Shown here: in pieces, positions 1-8,801 of the stretch
How the letters are laid out: each line of letters starts with the position of its first letter
Numbering within the stretch: the stretch's first letter is position 1
DNA from: Epibacterium ulvae
GTDB lineage: Bacteria; Pseudomonadota; Alphaproteobacteria; Rhodobacterales; Rhodobacteraceae
Assembly: GCF_018678075.1 (NCBI RefSeq)
Contig: NZ_JAHHIR010000037.1
Coordinates: forward strand, 46,438-110,437
DNA length: 64,000 nt
Direction of reading: 5' to 3'
The notes under the pieces: generated by a model
Seen by the model: the letters and a program-made list of their open reading frames with translations, nothing else
Database searches by the model: none
What the model was told of the DNA's origin: nothing
Program-made: the position numbers and the translations under genes

Positions 1-1011
1 CATCAACGCTTCGCGCACCTGCCAATCATTTAGCGGCGTGTTGCGTGTATTCAGCGCAAGACCCGTAATTCCGGTTGGCTTTTGATGTGGGATTTCTGAT
101 TTCACCACGTCGCCATTTTGGGCACGGGGGAAGTTGTAGGCGTTTTTCCAGAGGTTTGCGTTGTATTCGCGATAGGTGCTCAGCTCGCCTGCTTTGAAGG
201 CTTCAAACATAACCGTGCCGTCACCGAACAGCTCAACCCGCAACTCATCTGCGTTTTGGGTGCCGTTGCGAAACGGCAGATCCTTACCCCAGTAGTCCGG
301 ATTGCGCTTCATGGTGAAGTAGCGATTGGGCTCGTAATCGCTCAGTACATAGGCCGAGGATGAAATGGGTGCTTCGCTCAGGCCGGAATTGGCAAGGTCT
401 TTTCCCTCCCATTGCGCCTTTTTCAAAATGGGGCGCAGGCCTGCAATCAGCGCCAATTCACGGTTGTCTGATGCAAAGCTCAGCCGCACCTTGCCCGGGC
501 CGGTTGTTTCTATTTTGGAAACTTGTTGCCAGAATCCACGGTATCTGGCGTGCCCTTCGGTGCCCAAGGTTTCATAGGACCAGATCACGTCCTCGACCGT
601 AACCGGGCTTCCATCCGAGAATTTTGCAGCCGGGTTTAGGGTGAATTCAACCCAGGACCGGTCGTCTGGAACCTCAATCGATTCGGCCAAAAGGCCGTAC
701 AACGTGAAGGGTTCATCCAGACTACGCCCCATCAAGCTCTCAGAGGCCCAATATCTGTAGTGCCAGGGCGTGCTGCCTTTGCGCGCAAATGGGTTCAATG
801 TGTCAAAGCCGCCGGTCGCTCCAAAGGTGATGCGACCGCCCTTTGGCGCGTCCGAGTTGGCATAAGGTAATGACACAAAATCCGGTGGTAGGGCGGGGTC
901 GCCATACATAGCTATGGCATGGGCTGATTCTGCTTGCGCAGAGGCAGCGGTGAAAAGGGCCATGATTCCGGCCAATGCGCCGAAGCGGCGAGAGAAATAT
1001 TTCGGTGCCAA
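1..1011 (-). CDS. YejA-like extracellular solute-binding protein (partial, C-terminus off window)
   Basis: Periplasmic substrate-binding protein of an ABC transporter (SBP family 5, YejA type; family members bind microcin C or peptides). The frame is open from the left edge, where it reads REALM, up to about 1011 on the minus strand, giving 337 visible codons. Near the N-terminus it shows a secretion signal (Arg-rich start, then a hydrophobic stretch ending ASAQA), then HAIAMYG and the APKGG motif typical of YejA. No good ATG starts the signal peptide: TTG at 1011 gives a full signal, while ATG at 963 would cut into it. The remaining yej genes would lie off the window. Partial because of the window edge, not decay. 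Confidence 0.85.
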   Translation of the reverse strand, partial: MAPKYFSRRFGALAGIMALFTAASAQAESAHAIAMYGDPALPPDFVSLPYANSDAPKGGRITFGATGGFDTLNPFARKGSTPWHYRYWASESLMGRSLDEPFTLYGLLAESIEVPDDRSWVEFTLNPAAKFSDGSPVTVEDVIWSYETLGTEGHARYRGFWQQVSKIETTGPGKVRLSFASDNRELALIAGLRPILKKAQWEGKDLANSGLSEAPISSSAYVLSDYEPNRYFTMKRNPDYWGKDLPFRNGTQNADELRVELFGDGTVMFEAFKAGELSTYREYNANLWKNAYNFPRAQNGDVVKSEIPHQKPTGITGLALNTRNTPLNDWQVREALM

Positions 1012-1090
1012 TTTCGCAACAATCCCGATGAAGCCTTATTTTCTTAGGTGGCGACGCTATCGGCTTGGGCACATCAAATCAAACTTTTAG

Positions 1091-1119
1091 CTTGGACCAA
1101 GGCCGGAAATTGCTTATAA
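1091..1119 (+). promoter_or_regulatory. Sigma70-like promoter for candidate small RNA
   Basis: TTGGAC (1091-1096) and TATAAA (1114-1119) are separated by exactly 17 bp. The next features downstream on this strand are a hairpin and a strong terminator, not an ORF. Predicted start of transcription is about 1125-1127. No experimental support. Confidence 0.45.
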
Positions 1120-1124
1120 AGGGA

Positions 1125-1201
1125 TCACTGCTCGATAGGTTTCTTGCCTGTATGAAACCTGCCTCAATAACTCAACGCCCGCCTTGCGCGGGCGTTTTTT
1201 T
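1125..1201 (+). ncRNA. Candidate small RNA (about 76 nt) between yejA-like gene and bdhA
   Basis: A promoter (1091-1119), a stem-loop (AGGTTT 1136-1141 paired with AAACCT 1155-1160, 13-nt loop), a short unstructured linker and a rho-independent terminator (1175-1201) follow each other within 110 bp. No plausible ORF or Shine-Dalgarno lies between promoter and terminator. The upstream neighbour is transcribed the other way, so the terminator serves no known gene. bdhA starts 142 bp after the terminator, so an attenuated bdhA leader is the main alternative. I do not recognise it as a known family. Confidence 0.45.
1175..1201 (+). terminator. Rho-independent terminator
   Basis: CGCCCGC and GCGGGCG form a GC-rich stem with a very short loop, followed by seven T residues. 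It ends the candidate small RNA upstream of bdhA. Confidence 0.8.
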
Positions 1202-1342
1202 CTGCCCGATTGCCGGGCAAATGACGGGCCATTCCAGTGCTCGTTTACGGCGGGCGATAGATACCAAAACCGTTTCCTTTTGCAGGTGCAGCATGTCAGA
1301 CTGCGCATCAGAGCGAGATATCCAAATCGGAGGGAAGAGGCC

Positions 1343-2116
1343 ATGGTATTAAAAGGCAAAACAGCCGTTGTTACAGGTTCGAATTCAGGTATCGGACTTG
1401 GCGTCGCACGAGAGATTGCGCGCGCCGGTGCAGATGTGGTCCTGAACTCATTTTCGGACACTGCCGACGACCATGCGTTGGCGGAAACAATGTCACAGGA
1501 ATTCGGCGTCACCGTGCGCTATATCCAGGCAGATATGTCGGATGGCGCCCAGTGTCGAGCCCTGATCGAGAAGTCCGGAGCCTGCGATATTTTGGTGAAC
1601 AATGCCGGTATTCAGCACGTGGCACCGATTGACGACTTCCCGGTTGAAAAGTGGGACGCGATCATTGCGATCAATATGAGCTCTGTGTTTCACACGACAG
1701 CTGCTGCTTTGCCAGTCATGCGCGCAGCGGGTTGGGGGCGGGTGATCAACATCGCTTCAGCCCATGGTTTGACGGCCTCTCCGTTCAAGTCCGCCTATGT
1801 CGCCGCCAAACATGGGGTCGTGGGCATGACCAAGACGGTGGCGCTGGAGACCGCAGAAGAGCCGATCACCTGTAATGCCATTTGCCCGGGCTATGTACTC
1901 ACGCCGCTGGTCGAGGCGCAGATCCCGGATACGATGGCGAAATACAACATGGGCCGGGAAGAGGTGATCAAGAAGGTCATGTTGGAACGCCAACCCTCCC
2001 GTGAATTTGCCACCGTGGAACAGCTAGGTGGAACAACGGTGTTTCTGGCCTCAGACGCCGCCGCGCAGATCACCGGAACGACGATCAGCGTTGATGGTGG
2101 TTGGACCGCACTATAA
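1343..2116 (+). CDS. bdhA: 3-hydroxybutyrate dehydrogenase (SDR family)
   Basis: NAD-dependent short-chain dehydrogenase that interconverts D-3-hydroxybutyrate and acetoacetate in polyhydroxybutyrate and ketone-body use. The 257-residue protein has the cofactor motif TGSNSGIG (residues 11-18), NNAG, a catalytic Ser with YVAAK about 13 residues later, and the C-terminal VDGGW. The start at 1343 is fixed by GGAGGGAAGAGG just upstream; the frame is open further upstream but without SDR homology. Length and the AHGL...SPFKSAY stretch fit the BdhA subfamily, though close SDRs differ little, so the substrate is inferred. A terminator follows. Confidence 0.85.
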   Translation: MVLKGKTAVVTGSNSGIGLGVAREIARAGADVVLNSFSDTADDHALAETMSQEFGVTVRYIQADMSDGAQCRALIEKSGACDILVNNAGIQHVAPIDDFPVEKWDAIIAINMSSVFHTTAAALPVMRAAGWGRVINIASAHGLTASPFKSAYVAAKHGVVGMTKTVALETAEEPITCNAICPGYVLTPLVEAQIPDTMAKYNMGREEVIKKVMLERQPSREFATVEQLGGTTVFLASDAAAQITGTTISVDGGWTAL

Positions 2117-2140
2117 GCGGGGTTTACATTGAAAACGACA

Positions 2141-2168
2141 AAGGGCGCCGATATTGGCGCCCTTTTTT
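2141..2168 (+). terminator. Terminator after bdhA
   Basis: GGGCGCC (2143-2149) and GGCGCCC (2156-2162) form a 7-bp stem followed by six T. It lies between convergent bdhA and the DUF502 gene and may also work weakly on the minus strand. Confidence 0.8.
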
Positions 2169-2185
2169 GTTTTTAGAACGGGTAT

Positions 2186-2869
2186 TTAAGAGCCGTTTTT
2201 GATGTTCTCGTCTTCCTTGGAGCTCGGATAAACAAGACCCGCGGAAATGACCAATTTGGCTGCGTCTTCGACGCTCATATCCAATTCGGTCACGTCTTCT
2301 TCGGGGAAGTATAACAGGAAACCGGATGTCGGGTTCGGGGTTGTTGGGACAAAGACGCTCAAAAGATTGCCGCTGGTTGCGGCTTTTTCGGCCACTTCAC
2401 CCTTGGCCGGGGTCGAGATGAAACCGATCGCCCAAATGCCTTTGCGCGGATATTGAATCAGGCAGGCGCGTTCAAACGTCCGCTCGGACTGTGCAAATAC
2501 TGTTTCCGAAATCTGTTTGATCCCGGAATAAATCGAGCGCACTACCGGCATCCGGTCGACCAATCCTTCGGCAAAGCCGATCAGGGAGCGTCCTAAAATC
2601 CCTTTGGCGATCCAACCAACGACAATGGTAAACAGAAGGAAGATGATTAATCCGACGCCGCGCAGGTTGATGCCGATGTATTTTTCCGGCTGGAATGTGT
2701 CAGGCACCAGCGGCAGGACCACGCCGTCGATCCAACCCATTGCCGACCAAAGTAGCCAAACCGTCAGTCCAACTGGTGCGATGACCACGATCCCGGTCAG
2801 GAACGAGGACCGAAGTCTAGAGAACAGGCCAGGGCCACGATGTGGCTCTTCGTCAAAAGGCGTAGTCAT
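2186..2869 (-). CDS. DUF502 family membrane protein
   Basis: 227 residues with two clear membrane segments (about 23-49 and 70-92) followed by a soluble domain containing RSIYSGIKQISETV and the FVPTTPNPTSG stretch, which are hallmarks of the DUF502 family. Function is unknown; members are small inner-membrane proteins widespread in Proteobacteria and plants. It converges with bdhA and has 80 bp of noncoding DNA between its start and psuG. It is not obviously operonic with psuKG. Confidence 0.85.
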   Translation of the reverse strand: MTTPFDEEPHRGPGLFSRLRSSFLTGIVVIAPVGLTVWLLWSAMGWIDGVVLPLVPDTFQPEKYIGINLRGVGLIIFLLFTIVVGWIAKGILGRSLIGFAEGLVDRMPVVRSIYSGIKQISETVFAQSERTFERACLIQYPRKGIWAIGFISTPAKGEVAEKAATSGNLLSVFVPTTPNPTSGFLLYFPEEDVTELDMSVEDAAKLVISAGLVYPSSKEDENIKNGS

Positions 2870-2949
2870 TGGTCATCAATTCCGTTAGTTGACTGCAACT
2901 TAGGGTCGGAGCGGCGATACGACAATGGGGTGAATGACGCAAAAACCCG

Positions 2950-3861
2950 TCAACCCTGCAACGCGGTCAGTTCTTGAGCAATTTGTGCGGCCAATTTCGC
3001 GTTATTTCTGACCAGCGCGATATTGGCTTCCAAAGAGCGGCCTTCGGTCAGTTCAAAAATTCGCTGCAACAAGAACGGGGTGACGGCTTTGCCAATGACA
3101 CCTTGGGTATCCGCTTCGCTTTGCGCTTGTGCAATGATTGGCGACAAAACATCGCTTTTGATTTGTGCAGTTTCGGGGATGGGATTTGCAATCAGCTGAC
3201 CGCCCGGCAGACCCATAGCCTGGCGCGTGACAAAAGCGCGGGCGATACTGGCTGTATCATCCATCCGCAAGGGCGCCTTGAGATCTGACTGAGCCGACCA
3301 GAACGCAGGCAAGCTGTCTTGCCCAAAGGCGATCACCGGAACGCCATTGGTTTCCAGAAATTCCAGCGTCTTGGGCAGATCAAGGATGGCTTTGGCGCCG
3401 GCTGCAATGACATTGACCGGGGTCTGTGCCAATTCGGGCAGGTCGGCCGAGATATCAAATGTGCTCTCGGCCCCTTTGTGAACGCCGCCGATGCCGCCGG
3501 TTGCAAAAACCGCGATCCCGGCGAGGTGCGCGGCTATCATGGTCGCGGCAACCGTGGTCGCTCCGGTTCCGCCCGTCGCAATGCACGCGGCCATATCCGC
3601 GCGCGAGACTTTGGCAACGTTTTGCGCTTGGCCGAGCGCTTTCAGCTGATCCGCCTCGAGGCCGACGTGCAATGTGCCTTCGATCACTGCGATGGTTGCT
3701 GGTGTCGCGCCCGCATCGCGGATGTCCTGTTCGACCAGCGCTGCGGTTTCCACGTTGCGCGGGTAGGGCATGCCGTGGGTGATGATCGTGCTTTCCAGTG
3801 CGACAATCGGACGGGCCTCTGCCTTTGCGGCGGAGACTTCGGAAGAATAGGTGATGTTCAT
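2950..3861 (-). CDS. psuG: Pseudouridine-5'-phosphate glycosidase
   Basis: Cleaves the C-C bond of pseudouridine 5'-phosphate to uracil and ribose 5-phosphate. The 303-residue protein carries the family motifs ALESTIITHG near the N-terminus, the FATGGIGGVHKG loop, and AGAK before the ILDLPKTLE helix, where the family catalytic Lys lies. Its ATG overlaps the stop of the upstream kinase gene (ATGA at 3858-3861), which indicates translational coupling. Kinase plus glycosidase make up the two-step pseudouridine salvage route. Confidence 0.92.
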   Translation of the reverse strand: MNITYSSEVSAAKAEARPIVALESTIITHGMPYPRNVETAALVEQDIRDAGATPATIAVIEGTLHVGLEADQLKALGQAQNVAKVSRADMAACIATGGTGATTVAATMIAAHLAGIAVFATGGIGGVHKGAESTFDISADLPELAQTPVNVIAAGAKAILDLPKTLEFLETNGVPVIAFGQDSLPAFWSAQSDLKAPLRMDDTASIARAFVTRQAMGLPGGQLIANPIPETAQIKSDVLSPIIAQAQSEADTQGVIGKAVTPFLLQRIFELTEGRSLEANIALVRNNAKLAAQIAQELTALQG

Positions 3862-4748
3862 GACTGCAAAAGCTCTCCGGACACATAGGAAGCAGCGGCG
3901 GCGAGCGCCGAATTGAGGGCATCTGCGGGTGTTTCACCGCGGAGTTCGGCGGCGATATGGGCCGCCATAAAGGTATCGCCCGCACCGGTGATCCGCTTGA
4001 CGGTAACTGGGGGCGGGGTTTGTGACAGCACTCCGTCGGGCGTTGCAAAGCTCGCATCCCGGCCACCATGCGTGACCATAACCCGCGCGGCCCCTGCTGC
4101 GATCAACGCCTGTGCGGCATCTTGGCTGCTGTCAAAGAGGCGATCTACCAGAATACCGGCCTCCTCCAGATTGACATAAAGCGTGCCGCGCCCATGGGTC
4201 AGAAAGGGCCGCAGCCGTTCGGCCTTACCGGGAGAGGCGGGCGCGATGCGCAAATCTGCGGCGGCAAACAGCGGATTTTCGGCAATGTCTTGCAGCAGTG
4301 CAAGGGTCAGATTGCCGTCCAACGCGATCAAACCGGAGTAGGGCGCATCTGGACTGCCAAGCCGCCCATCGGAAAGCGGCGTCAAAATCGCATTGCCCAC
4401 GGTTTCCAGCGAATGGGCATCGGCAATGGCAGCGACCAAACCGTTGGCCCCTTCGATGGCCATGTAGCAATCTGTTGGCAGGCCGTTGGGACGATGCACA
4501 TATTGCATGTCCAGACCAAGCGCGGCGCTGGCGGACATCAGGTCGTCGCCTTCGGTATCCTGTCCAATTGCGGTCAAAGCGGCAGGCGTTATGTCAAACT
4601 TTGCAAGCGCTTGCGCGATGTTGAGTGCGACACCACCGGGCAGGCGCTGAATGCGACCCGGCACATCATTGGACAAGGCCATGCTGCGCGGCGTGCGGCC
4701 GACGATATCCCATAGGACAGAACCGATACAGATGACTTGGGCAGACAT
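3858..4748 (-). CDS. psuK: PfkB-family sugar/nucleoside kinase, probable pseudouridine kinase
   Basis: Ribokinase-fold kinase, 296 residues. It has the substrate-binding PGGVALNIA (residues 38-46) and the PfkB signature ITGAGDTF with catalytic Asp about 258. Start taken at 4748 (MSAQVICIG) because AAGGGAA sits about 8 nt upstream; an in-frame ATG at 4769 would place that Shine-Dalgarno inside the gene. The 4-bp overlap with psuG makes pseudouridine the likely substrate. No dedicated nucleoside transporter is visible next to the pair. Confidence 0.85.
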   Translation of the reverse strand: MSAQVICIGSVLWDIVGRTPRSMALSNDVPGRIQRLPGGVALNIAQALAKFDITPAALTAIGQDTEGDDLMSASAALGLDMQYVHRPNGLPTDCYMAIEGANGLVAAIADAHSLETVGNAILTPLSDGRLGSPDAPYSGLIALDGNLTLALLQDIAENPLFAAADLRIAPASPGKAERLRPFLTHGRGTLYVNLEEAGILVDRLFDSSQDAAQALIAAGAARVMVTHGGRDASFATPDGVLSQTPPPVTVKRITGAGDTFMAAHIAAELRGETPADALNSALAAAASYVSGELLQS

Positions 4749-4951
4749 GGGCGAAGTTCCCTTTGGCATGACTTCCTATTGCAACCTTTTGACCCGGTCG
4801 CAAGCGGCTTCCTGAATTTAGCAACCGACGGGATGGACGGGCTTTGCGATAGGTTGACGGCCGCGAGGATAAAACAGCCAGTTTCCAATCGCAAACCACT
4901 GGAAATGCAGCGCAACTGGTGTCTACTGTAGATCAGGGTCACGTGTGATCG

Positions 4952-6010
4952 GTGCGGGTTGAGGAGAACACACTGCGGCGTTTTGGGTATCTGTTTCAAC
5001 TGACGTGCAATTGCTTGGCGCTTTTGTTGCTGCTGTGGCAATCACAAGCGTTTGCCCAAAGCACAGGGCCTACAATCGTTGATTTCAGACGCGACGGGCC
5101 ATCCCTATTGGTGGATGTCACGCTAGAAGCGCCGCCGGGCGCGGACTGGGTTTCGGAACAGCTTTTTGATGAACCCGCTCATATTGCGCGCATGACGGAC
5201 GGCATGGTCTCATTCGGAATTGGGTTTGCAGAATTAACGGTGCAAGACCTACGCAAGACCGAGGCAGACGCCACAGTTGAACTTGCCTTCACCCTGTCCC
5301 TGACCATCCCACCCGAGGCTGAGGTGGTCACGTTTCGCTGGCCACTGGCATTCGGCGCGGTTGTGTTGCGGCAGCACGGCGTTCCCGAGGCCTTTGGCGG
5401 GTATTTTGCACAAGGGCAGTTTCCAGACGCGATCCCGCTTGCGGGCGGGGCGGCGCGCAGTAGCCAAGACATTGCGGTCCAGAATTTCGTAACCGGTATT
5501 GAAACGGTGTGGCCGCGCGGGGTGGAGTTTATCTTCCTGGCGGCTTTGATCTTTTTAAAACGAGGCTGGCCTGGTCCCATGATCGCGCAGCTCGCCGCCA
5601 TGGGGTTTGGTAATGCCTGCGCCGTTGTCGCGCTGTCTTTTGTAACTTGGAGCCCTACGCCAGCGCTAGTGGCCTGGGCGCTGCCGGTGGTTGTTGTGAT
5701 GCTAGCGCTCGACAATATCGTGATGCGGGGCCTGCGCGTCTGGCGTCTGGCCCTGTTGTTTCTCTTTGCGGGTTTGCACAGTTTTGGGTTCGCAGCCACA
5801 ATGGGCGGTGCAAATATTGCAGCGATGCAAGTCTTGCCTGCCACTGCCGGCTATGGGCTGGGAATACTCGTCGCGATTTCTGGCGCTGTTTTGGTCGGTT
5901 ATCTAACGCTGGCCATTTGGTTCGGGCATAGCCTAAAATACCGGGGGCGGGTGATTATGCCTGCCAGCCTGACCGTTCTTGGTTGGGAGTTGTATCGCCT
6001 GTTCGGTTAG
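4952..6010 (+). CDS. HupE/UreJ-like membrane protein with degenerate metal motif
   Basis: 352 residues: a signal peptide (hydrophobic LALLLLLW ending AFAQ), an extracytoplasmic domain of about 150 residues, then six or seven membrane helices from about residue 185. The stretch GIETVWPRGVEFIFL and the later AGLHSFGFA align with the HupE/UreJ_2 pattern G..H..P.G.DHILF and LHGLGFA, but the metal-type His and Asp are replaced. Start is uncertain: GTG at 4952 is used, yet a GAGGAG at 4961-4966 suggests initiation nearer 4973, where only CTG is available. Family assignment is by motif memory. Function unknown. Confidence 0.6.
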   Translation: MRVEENTLRRFGYLFQLTCNCLALLLLLWQSQAFAQSTGPTIVDFRRDGPSLLVDVTLEAPPGADWVSEQLFDEPAHIARMTDGMVSFGIGFAELTVQDLRKTEADATVELAFTLSLTIPPEAEVVTFRWPLAFGAVVLRQHGVPEAFGGYFAQGQFPDAIPLAGGAARSSQDIAVQNFVTGIETVWPRGVEFIFLAALIFLKRGWPGPMIAQLAAMGFGNACAVVALSFVTWSPTPALVAWALPVVVVMLALDNIVMRGLRVWRLALLFLFAGLHSFGFAATMGGANIAAMQVLPATAGYGLGILVAISGAVLVGYLTLAIWFGHSLKYRGRVIMPASLTVLGWELYRLFG

Positions 6011-6032
6011 GTCCGCGCACCGGATGCTGGCT

Positions 6033-6665
6033 TCAGGTCATCAATGACTGAAACCGTTGCAGGGTCGCCAGCGGGTCCTCGGTGCGCCAAATTTCATCGC
6101 CGATGCCAAAGAAATCAGTGAATGGCGCGACTTTGCGAATGGCGTCGTCATCCAGCCCGCCTTCGGCAACCACCGGCACTTCGATCATCTGCGACCACCA
6201 TTCAAACAGCTCAACTTCGGCCTGCGCACCATCACCAAGGCCTGAGGCGCCGATCGGGCCAAATGCGACATAGTCCACACCAGCCTCGCCGGCAGTCATC
6301 CCGTCATGGCGCGAGGCACCGCAGAAGCTGCCAACAATTGCATCCGCACCAAGGGTTTTGCGCGCATTGCGCACGGATTTCATTGCATCGGTCAAATGCA
6401 CACCGTCCAACCCCAGACGTTCGGCCAGAACAATATGGTCCGAGATCACCAGCGCCACATCGCGCGAAATGGTGACTTCACGTAGAGCATCGCTTGCGCG
6501 GCTCAGCGTATCCTCGTCGCGGCTGGCCAGATCCAGGCGCACACAGGCAATTTCCTCAGCATCCAGCACGCGGGCGAGCTGCTCGGTGAACCGCGCCAGC
6601 TCAAACGTGGGCGGTGTCGTCAAATAGATCTGTGGCTGCTCGGGGGCTTGGGCCTGGGTTTCCAT
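6033..6665 (-). CDS. Thiamine-phosphate synthase-like protein (ThiE/TenI family)
   Basis: 210-residue TIM-barrel protein. GLDGVHLTD, GSFCGASRHDG, DYVAFGPIGAS and VVAEGGLDDD match the phosphate-binding and strand motifs of the ThiE/TenI family. It stands alone, away from thiC/G/D genes, and converges with the HupE-like gene. The alternative is a divergent TenI-like paralogue rather than the pathway enzyme, since several pyrophosphate-site residues are not obvious. Confidence 0.7.
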   Translation of the reverse strand: METQAQAPEQPQIYLTTPPTFELARFTEQLARVLDAEEIACVRLDLASRDEDTLSRASDALREVTISRDVALVISDHIVLAERLGLDGVHLTDAMKSVRNARKTLGADAIVGSFCGASRHDGMTAGEAGVDYVAFGPIGASGLGDGAQAEVELFEWWSQMIEVPVVAEGGLDDDAIRKVAPFTDFFGIGDEIWRTEDPLATLQRFQSLMT

Positions 6666-6830
6666 TCCGCGTGCTCCTGTTTGTCGATTGACAGGTATTT
6701 ACCGGAAATGCTGGCGGACGCAAGGATTTGTCCCAAGGAAAAGCCAGGTTTGAGGGCAGGGCGGCCCCATCTGGATCTTGCCCCCAAGGCCGCAGGCGAC
6801 TACAGCAGGACGGATTTTGCGGAGAAAGTG

Positions 6831-7577
6831 ATGCCTAGCCCAACCCCTCAGCCGTCCTTTGTGCTTGTACGTCCCCAAATGGGGGAAAATATCGGCGCGG
6901 CGGCGCGTGCGATGTGGAACTTTGGTTTGGACCGGATGCGGATTGTGGCGCCCCGCGATGGCTGGCCCAATCCCAAAGCGGTGGCCATGGCGTCTGGCGC
7001 AGGACGGCTGTTGGATGAGGCGCAGTTGAATGAGGATCTGGCTGGCGCTTTGAAAGACTGCACCTATGTCTTTGCCACCACCGCCCGGCCGCGTGAGCTG
7101 ACCAAACCGGTGTTCAGCCCCGAAGCTGCGATGAAACTGGCGGCGGAAAAGATCAAAGCAGGTGAAAAGATCGCCGTGTTGTTTGGCCCGGAACGAGCGG
7201 GTCTGGAAAACGAGGACATCGCCAAGGCCAACGCCATCATTTCCGTGCCGGTCAATCCAGAGTTCGCCTCATTGAACCTTGGGCAATGTGTGTTGCTGAC
7301 CGCCTACGAATGGCGTCGCCAGGTCGAAGAGATCGAGCATGAGGTTCTTGATATCGGCAAATCTGACTGGGCAACCGGGCAAGAGGTCGAAGCGCTGGTC
7401 AAACACTACGAAGATCGACTGACCGAGGCTGGCTATTTCTATCCACCAGAAAAAGCACCGGGCATGAAGGTTGTGTTCCGCAACCTGTGGAGCCGCATGC
7501 GCCTGACACGAGCGGATGTGCAGATGTTGCACGGTATCATGCGACAGATGGTCCGTTGGCGCGAACATCGCGACTGA
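6831..7577 (+). CDS. SPOUT RNA 2'-O-methyltransferase, TrmJ type
   Basis: 248 residues. The N-terminal LVRPQMGENIGAAARAMWNFG and C-terminal NLGQCVLLTAYEWRR form the trefoil-knot SAM site of TrmH-type enzymes; the helical C-terminal tail resembles TrmJ, which methylates C/U32 of tRNA. The start at 6831 follows GGAGAAA; the longer frame upstream carries no homology. It is followed 61 bp later by ctaA on the same strand. Confidence 0.85.
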   Translation: MPSPTPQPSFVLVRPQMGENIGAAARAMWNFGLDRMRIVAPRDGWPNPKAVAMASGAGRLLDEAQLNEDLAGALKDCTYVFATTARPRELTKPVFSPEAAMKLAAEKIKAGEKIAVLFGPERAGLENEDIAKANAIISVPVNPEFASLNLGQCVLLTAYEWRRQVEEIEHEVLDIGKSDWATGQEVEALVKHYEDRLTEAGYFYPPEKAPGMKVVFRNLWSRMRLTRADVQMLHGIMRQMVRWREHRD

Positions 7578-7638
7578 TCCACGGCACGCATACTATATCA
7601 GCCAAGGTAGGCCGAGGCGGTAAGAGAACGAGGCAAGT

Positions 7639-8784
7639 ATGAGCAAACGCAGTATTTTCGAAGATGTCGGCGGCGCAAAATCCGAACAAGCGGCACCAAC
7701 GCCGGGGCTTTTGGATCGGGGCCAGGACGGTGCGCGTAAGTGGATCCGGATTTGGCTGGGCGTGTTGTTTGTCCTAGTGGTCGCCATGATCGCCGTCGGC
7801 GGCCTGACCCGGTTGACCGACAGCGGCTTGTCGATCACCGAGTGGCGTCCGATAACCGGTGCGATCCCACCGCTGAGCGAGGCGGACTGGCAGGCGGAAT
7901 TCGAAAAATACAAGCAGATCGACCAATGGGCCATTCATAACAAATGGATGGAACTCTCTGATTTTAAAGAGATATATTGGTGGGAATGGGGCCACCGCCA
8001 GTTGGGGCGCGTGATTGGTCTGGTTTGGGCTTTGGGCTTCTTTGGCTTCCTTGTGGCGCGTAAAATTCCAACCGGTTGGACCGGGCGTTTGATGATCCCC
8101 GGTGTCTTGGGTGGCCTACAAGGCGCTGTTGGCTGGTGGATGGTGCATTCCGGCGTGACCCAGGGCGAGGGCGTGACCACGGTTGCCTCCTACCGTCTTG
8201 CGGTGCATCTGGGGCTGGCTTTTGCGATCCTTGGTCTGTTGGCGTGGTACATGCTGGCGCTTGGCCGAAGTGAGCAGGATTTGATGCAGGCACGTCGCGC
8301 AAAAGAGGCCAAACCCTTTAGCCTGTCCACCGGTTTGATGCATTTTACGCTGCTGCAAATTCTGTTGGGGGCCTTGGTCGCCGGTATTGATGCGGGCCGG
8401 TCCTATACCGGTTGGCCGTTGATGGGTGGTCAGATTTTCCCACCGCAGGCCTTTGCGCTAGAGCCGATCTTGCGCAATTTCTACGAAAACCCCGGCCTTG
8501 TGCAATTCATCCACCGTGTCAGCGGCTATCTCTTGTTTGTCTTCACTGTTGTTGTCTGGCTCAAAGGACGTGCAAGCGCCCATGCGCATACGCGATTTGC
8601 CTTTAATGCAGTGATGGCAGGCGTGACAATTCAGATGCTTCTGGGCATCATCACGGTTATACAGGCGGCTCCGTGGCAGACAGCCATTGCGCATCAATTG
8701 GTTGCAGTTGTTGTCTGGGTGTTGATTTTACGGGCGCGTTTCTTGTCAGCATACCCCGTGAGCATTTCGATCAAAGATCATTGA
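7639..8784 (+). CDS. ctaA: Heme A synthase
   Basis: Inner-membrane enzyme that oxidises heme O to heme A for aa3-type cytochrome oxidase. 381 residues with about eight membrane helices. Conserved features include GGLTRLTDSGLSITEW, WEWGHRQLGR and VQFIHRVSGY, which carry the heme-ligand histidines of the COX15/CtaA type-2 family. Shine-Dalgarno GAGG lies upstream. The M32 peptidase gene follows after 17 bp and is probably co-transcribed. Confidence 0.93.
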   Translation: MSKRSIFEDVGGAKSEQAAPTPGLLDRGQDGARKWIRIWLGVLFVLVVAMIAVGGLTRLTDSGLSITEWRPITGAIPPLSEADWQAEFEKYKQIDQWAIHNKWMELSDFKEIYWWEWGHRQLGRVIGLVWALGFFGFLVARKIPTGWTGRLMIPGVLGGLQGAVGWWMVHSGVTQGEGVTTVASYRLAVHLGLAFAILGLLAWYMLALGRSEQDLMQARRAKEAKPFSLSTGLMHFTLLQILLGALVAGIDAGRSYTGWPLMGGQIFPPQAFALEPILRNFYENPGLVQFIHRVSGYLLFVFTVVVWLKGRASAHAHTRFAFNAVMAGVTIQMLLGIITVIQAAPWQTAIAHQLVAVVVWVLILRARFLSAYPVSISIKDH

Positions 8785-8801
8785 GTAAGGAATTCAAAGA
8801 G

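Noticed and set aside
5179..5844. 221-codon minus-strand frame opposite the HupE-like gene
   Set aside because: Low-complexity Ala/Thr/Arg composition, antisense artefact.
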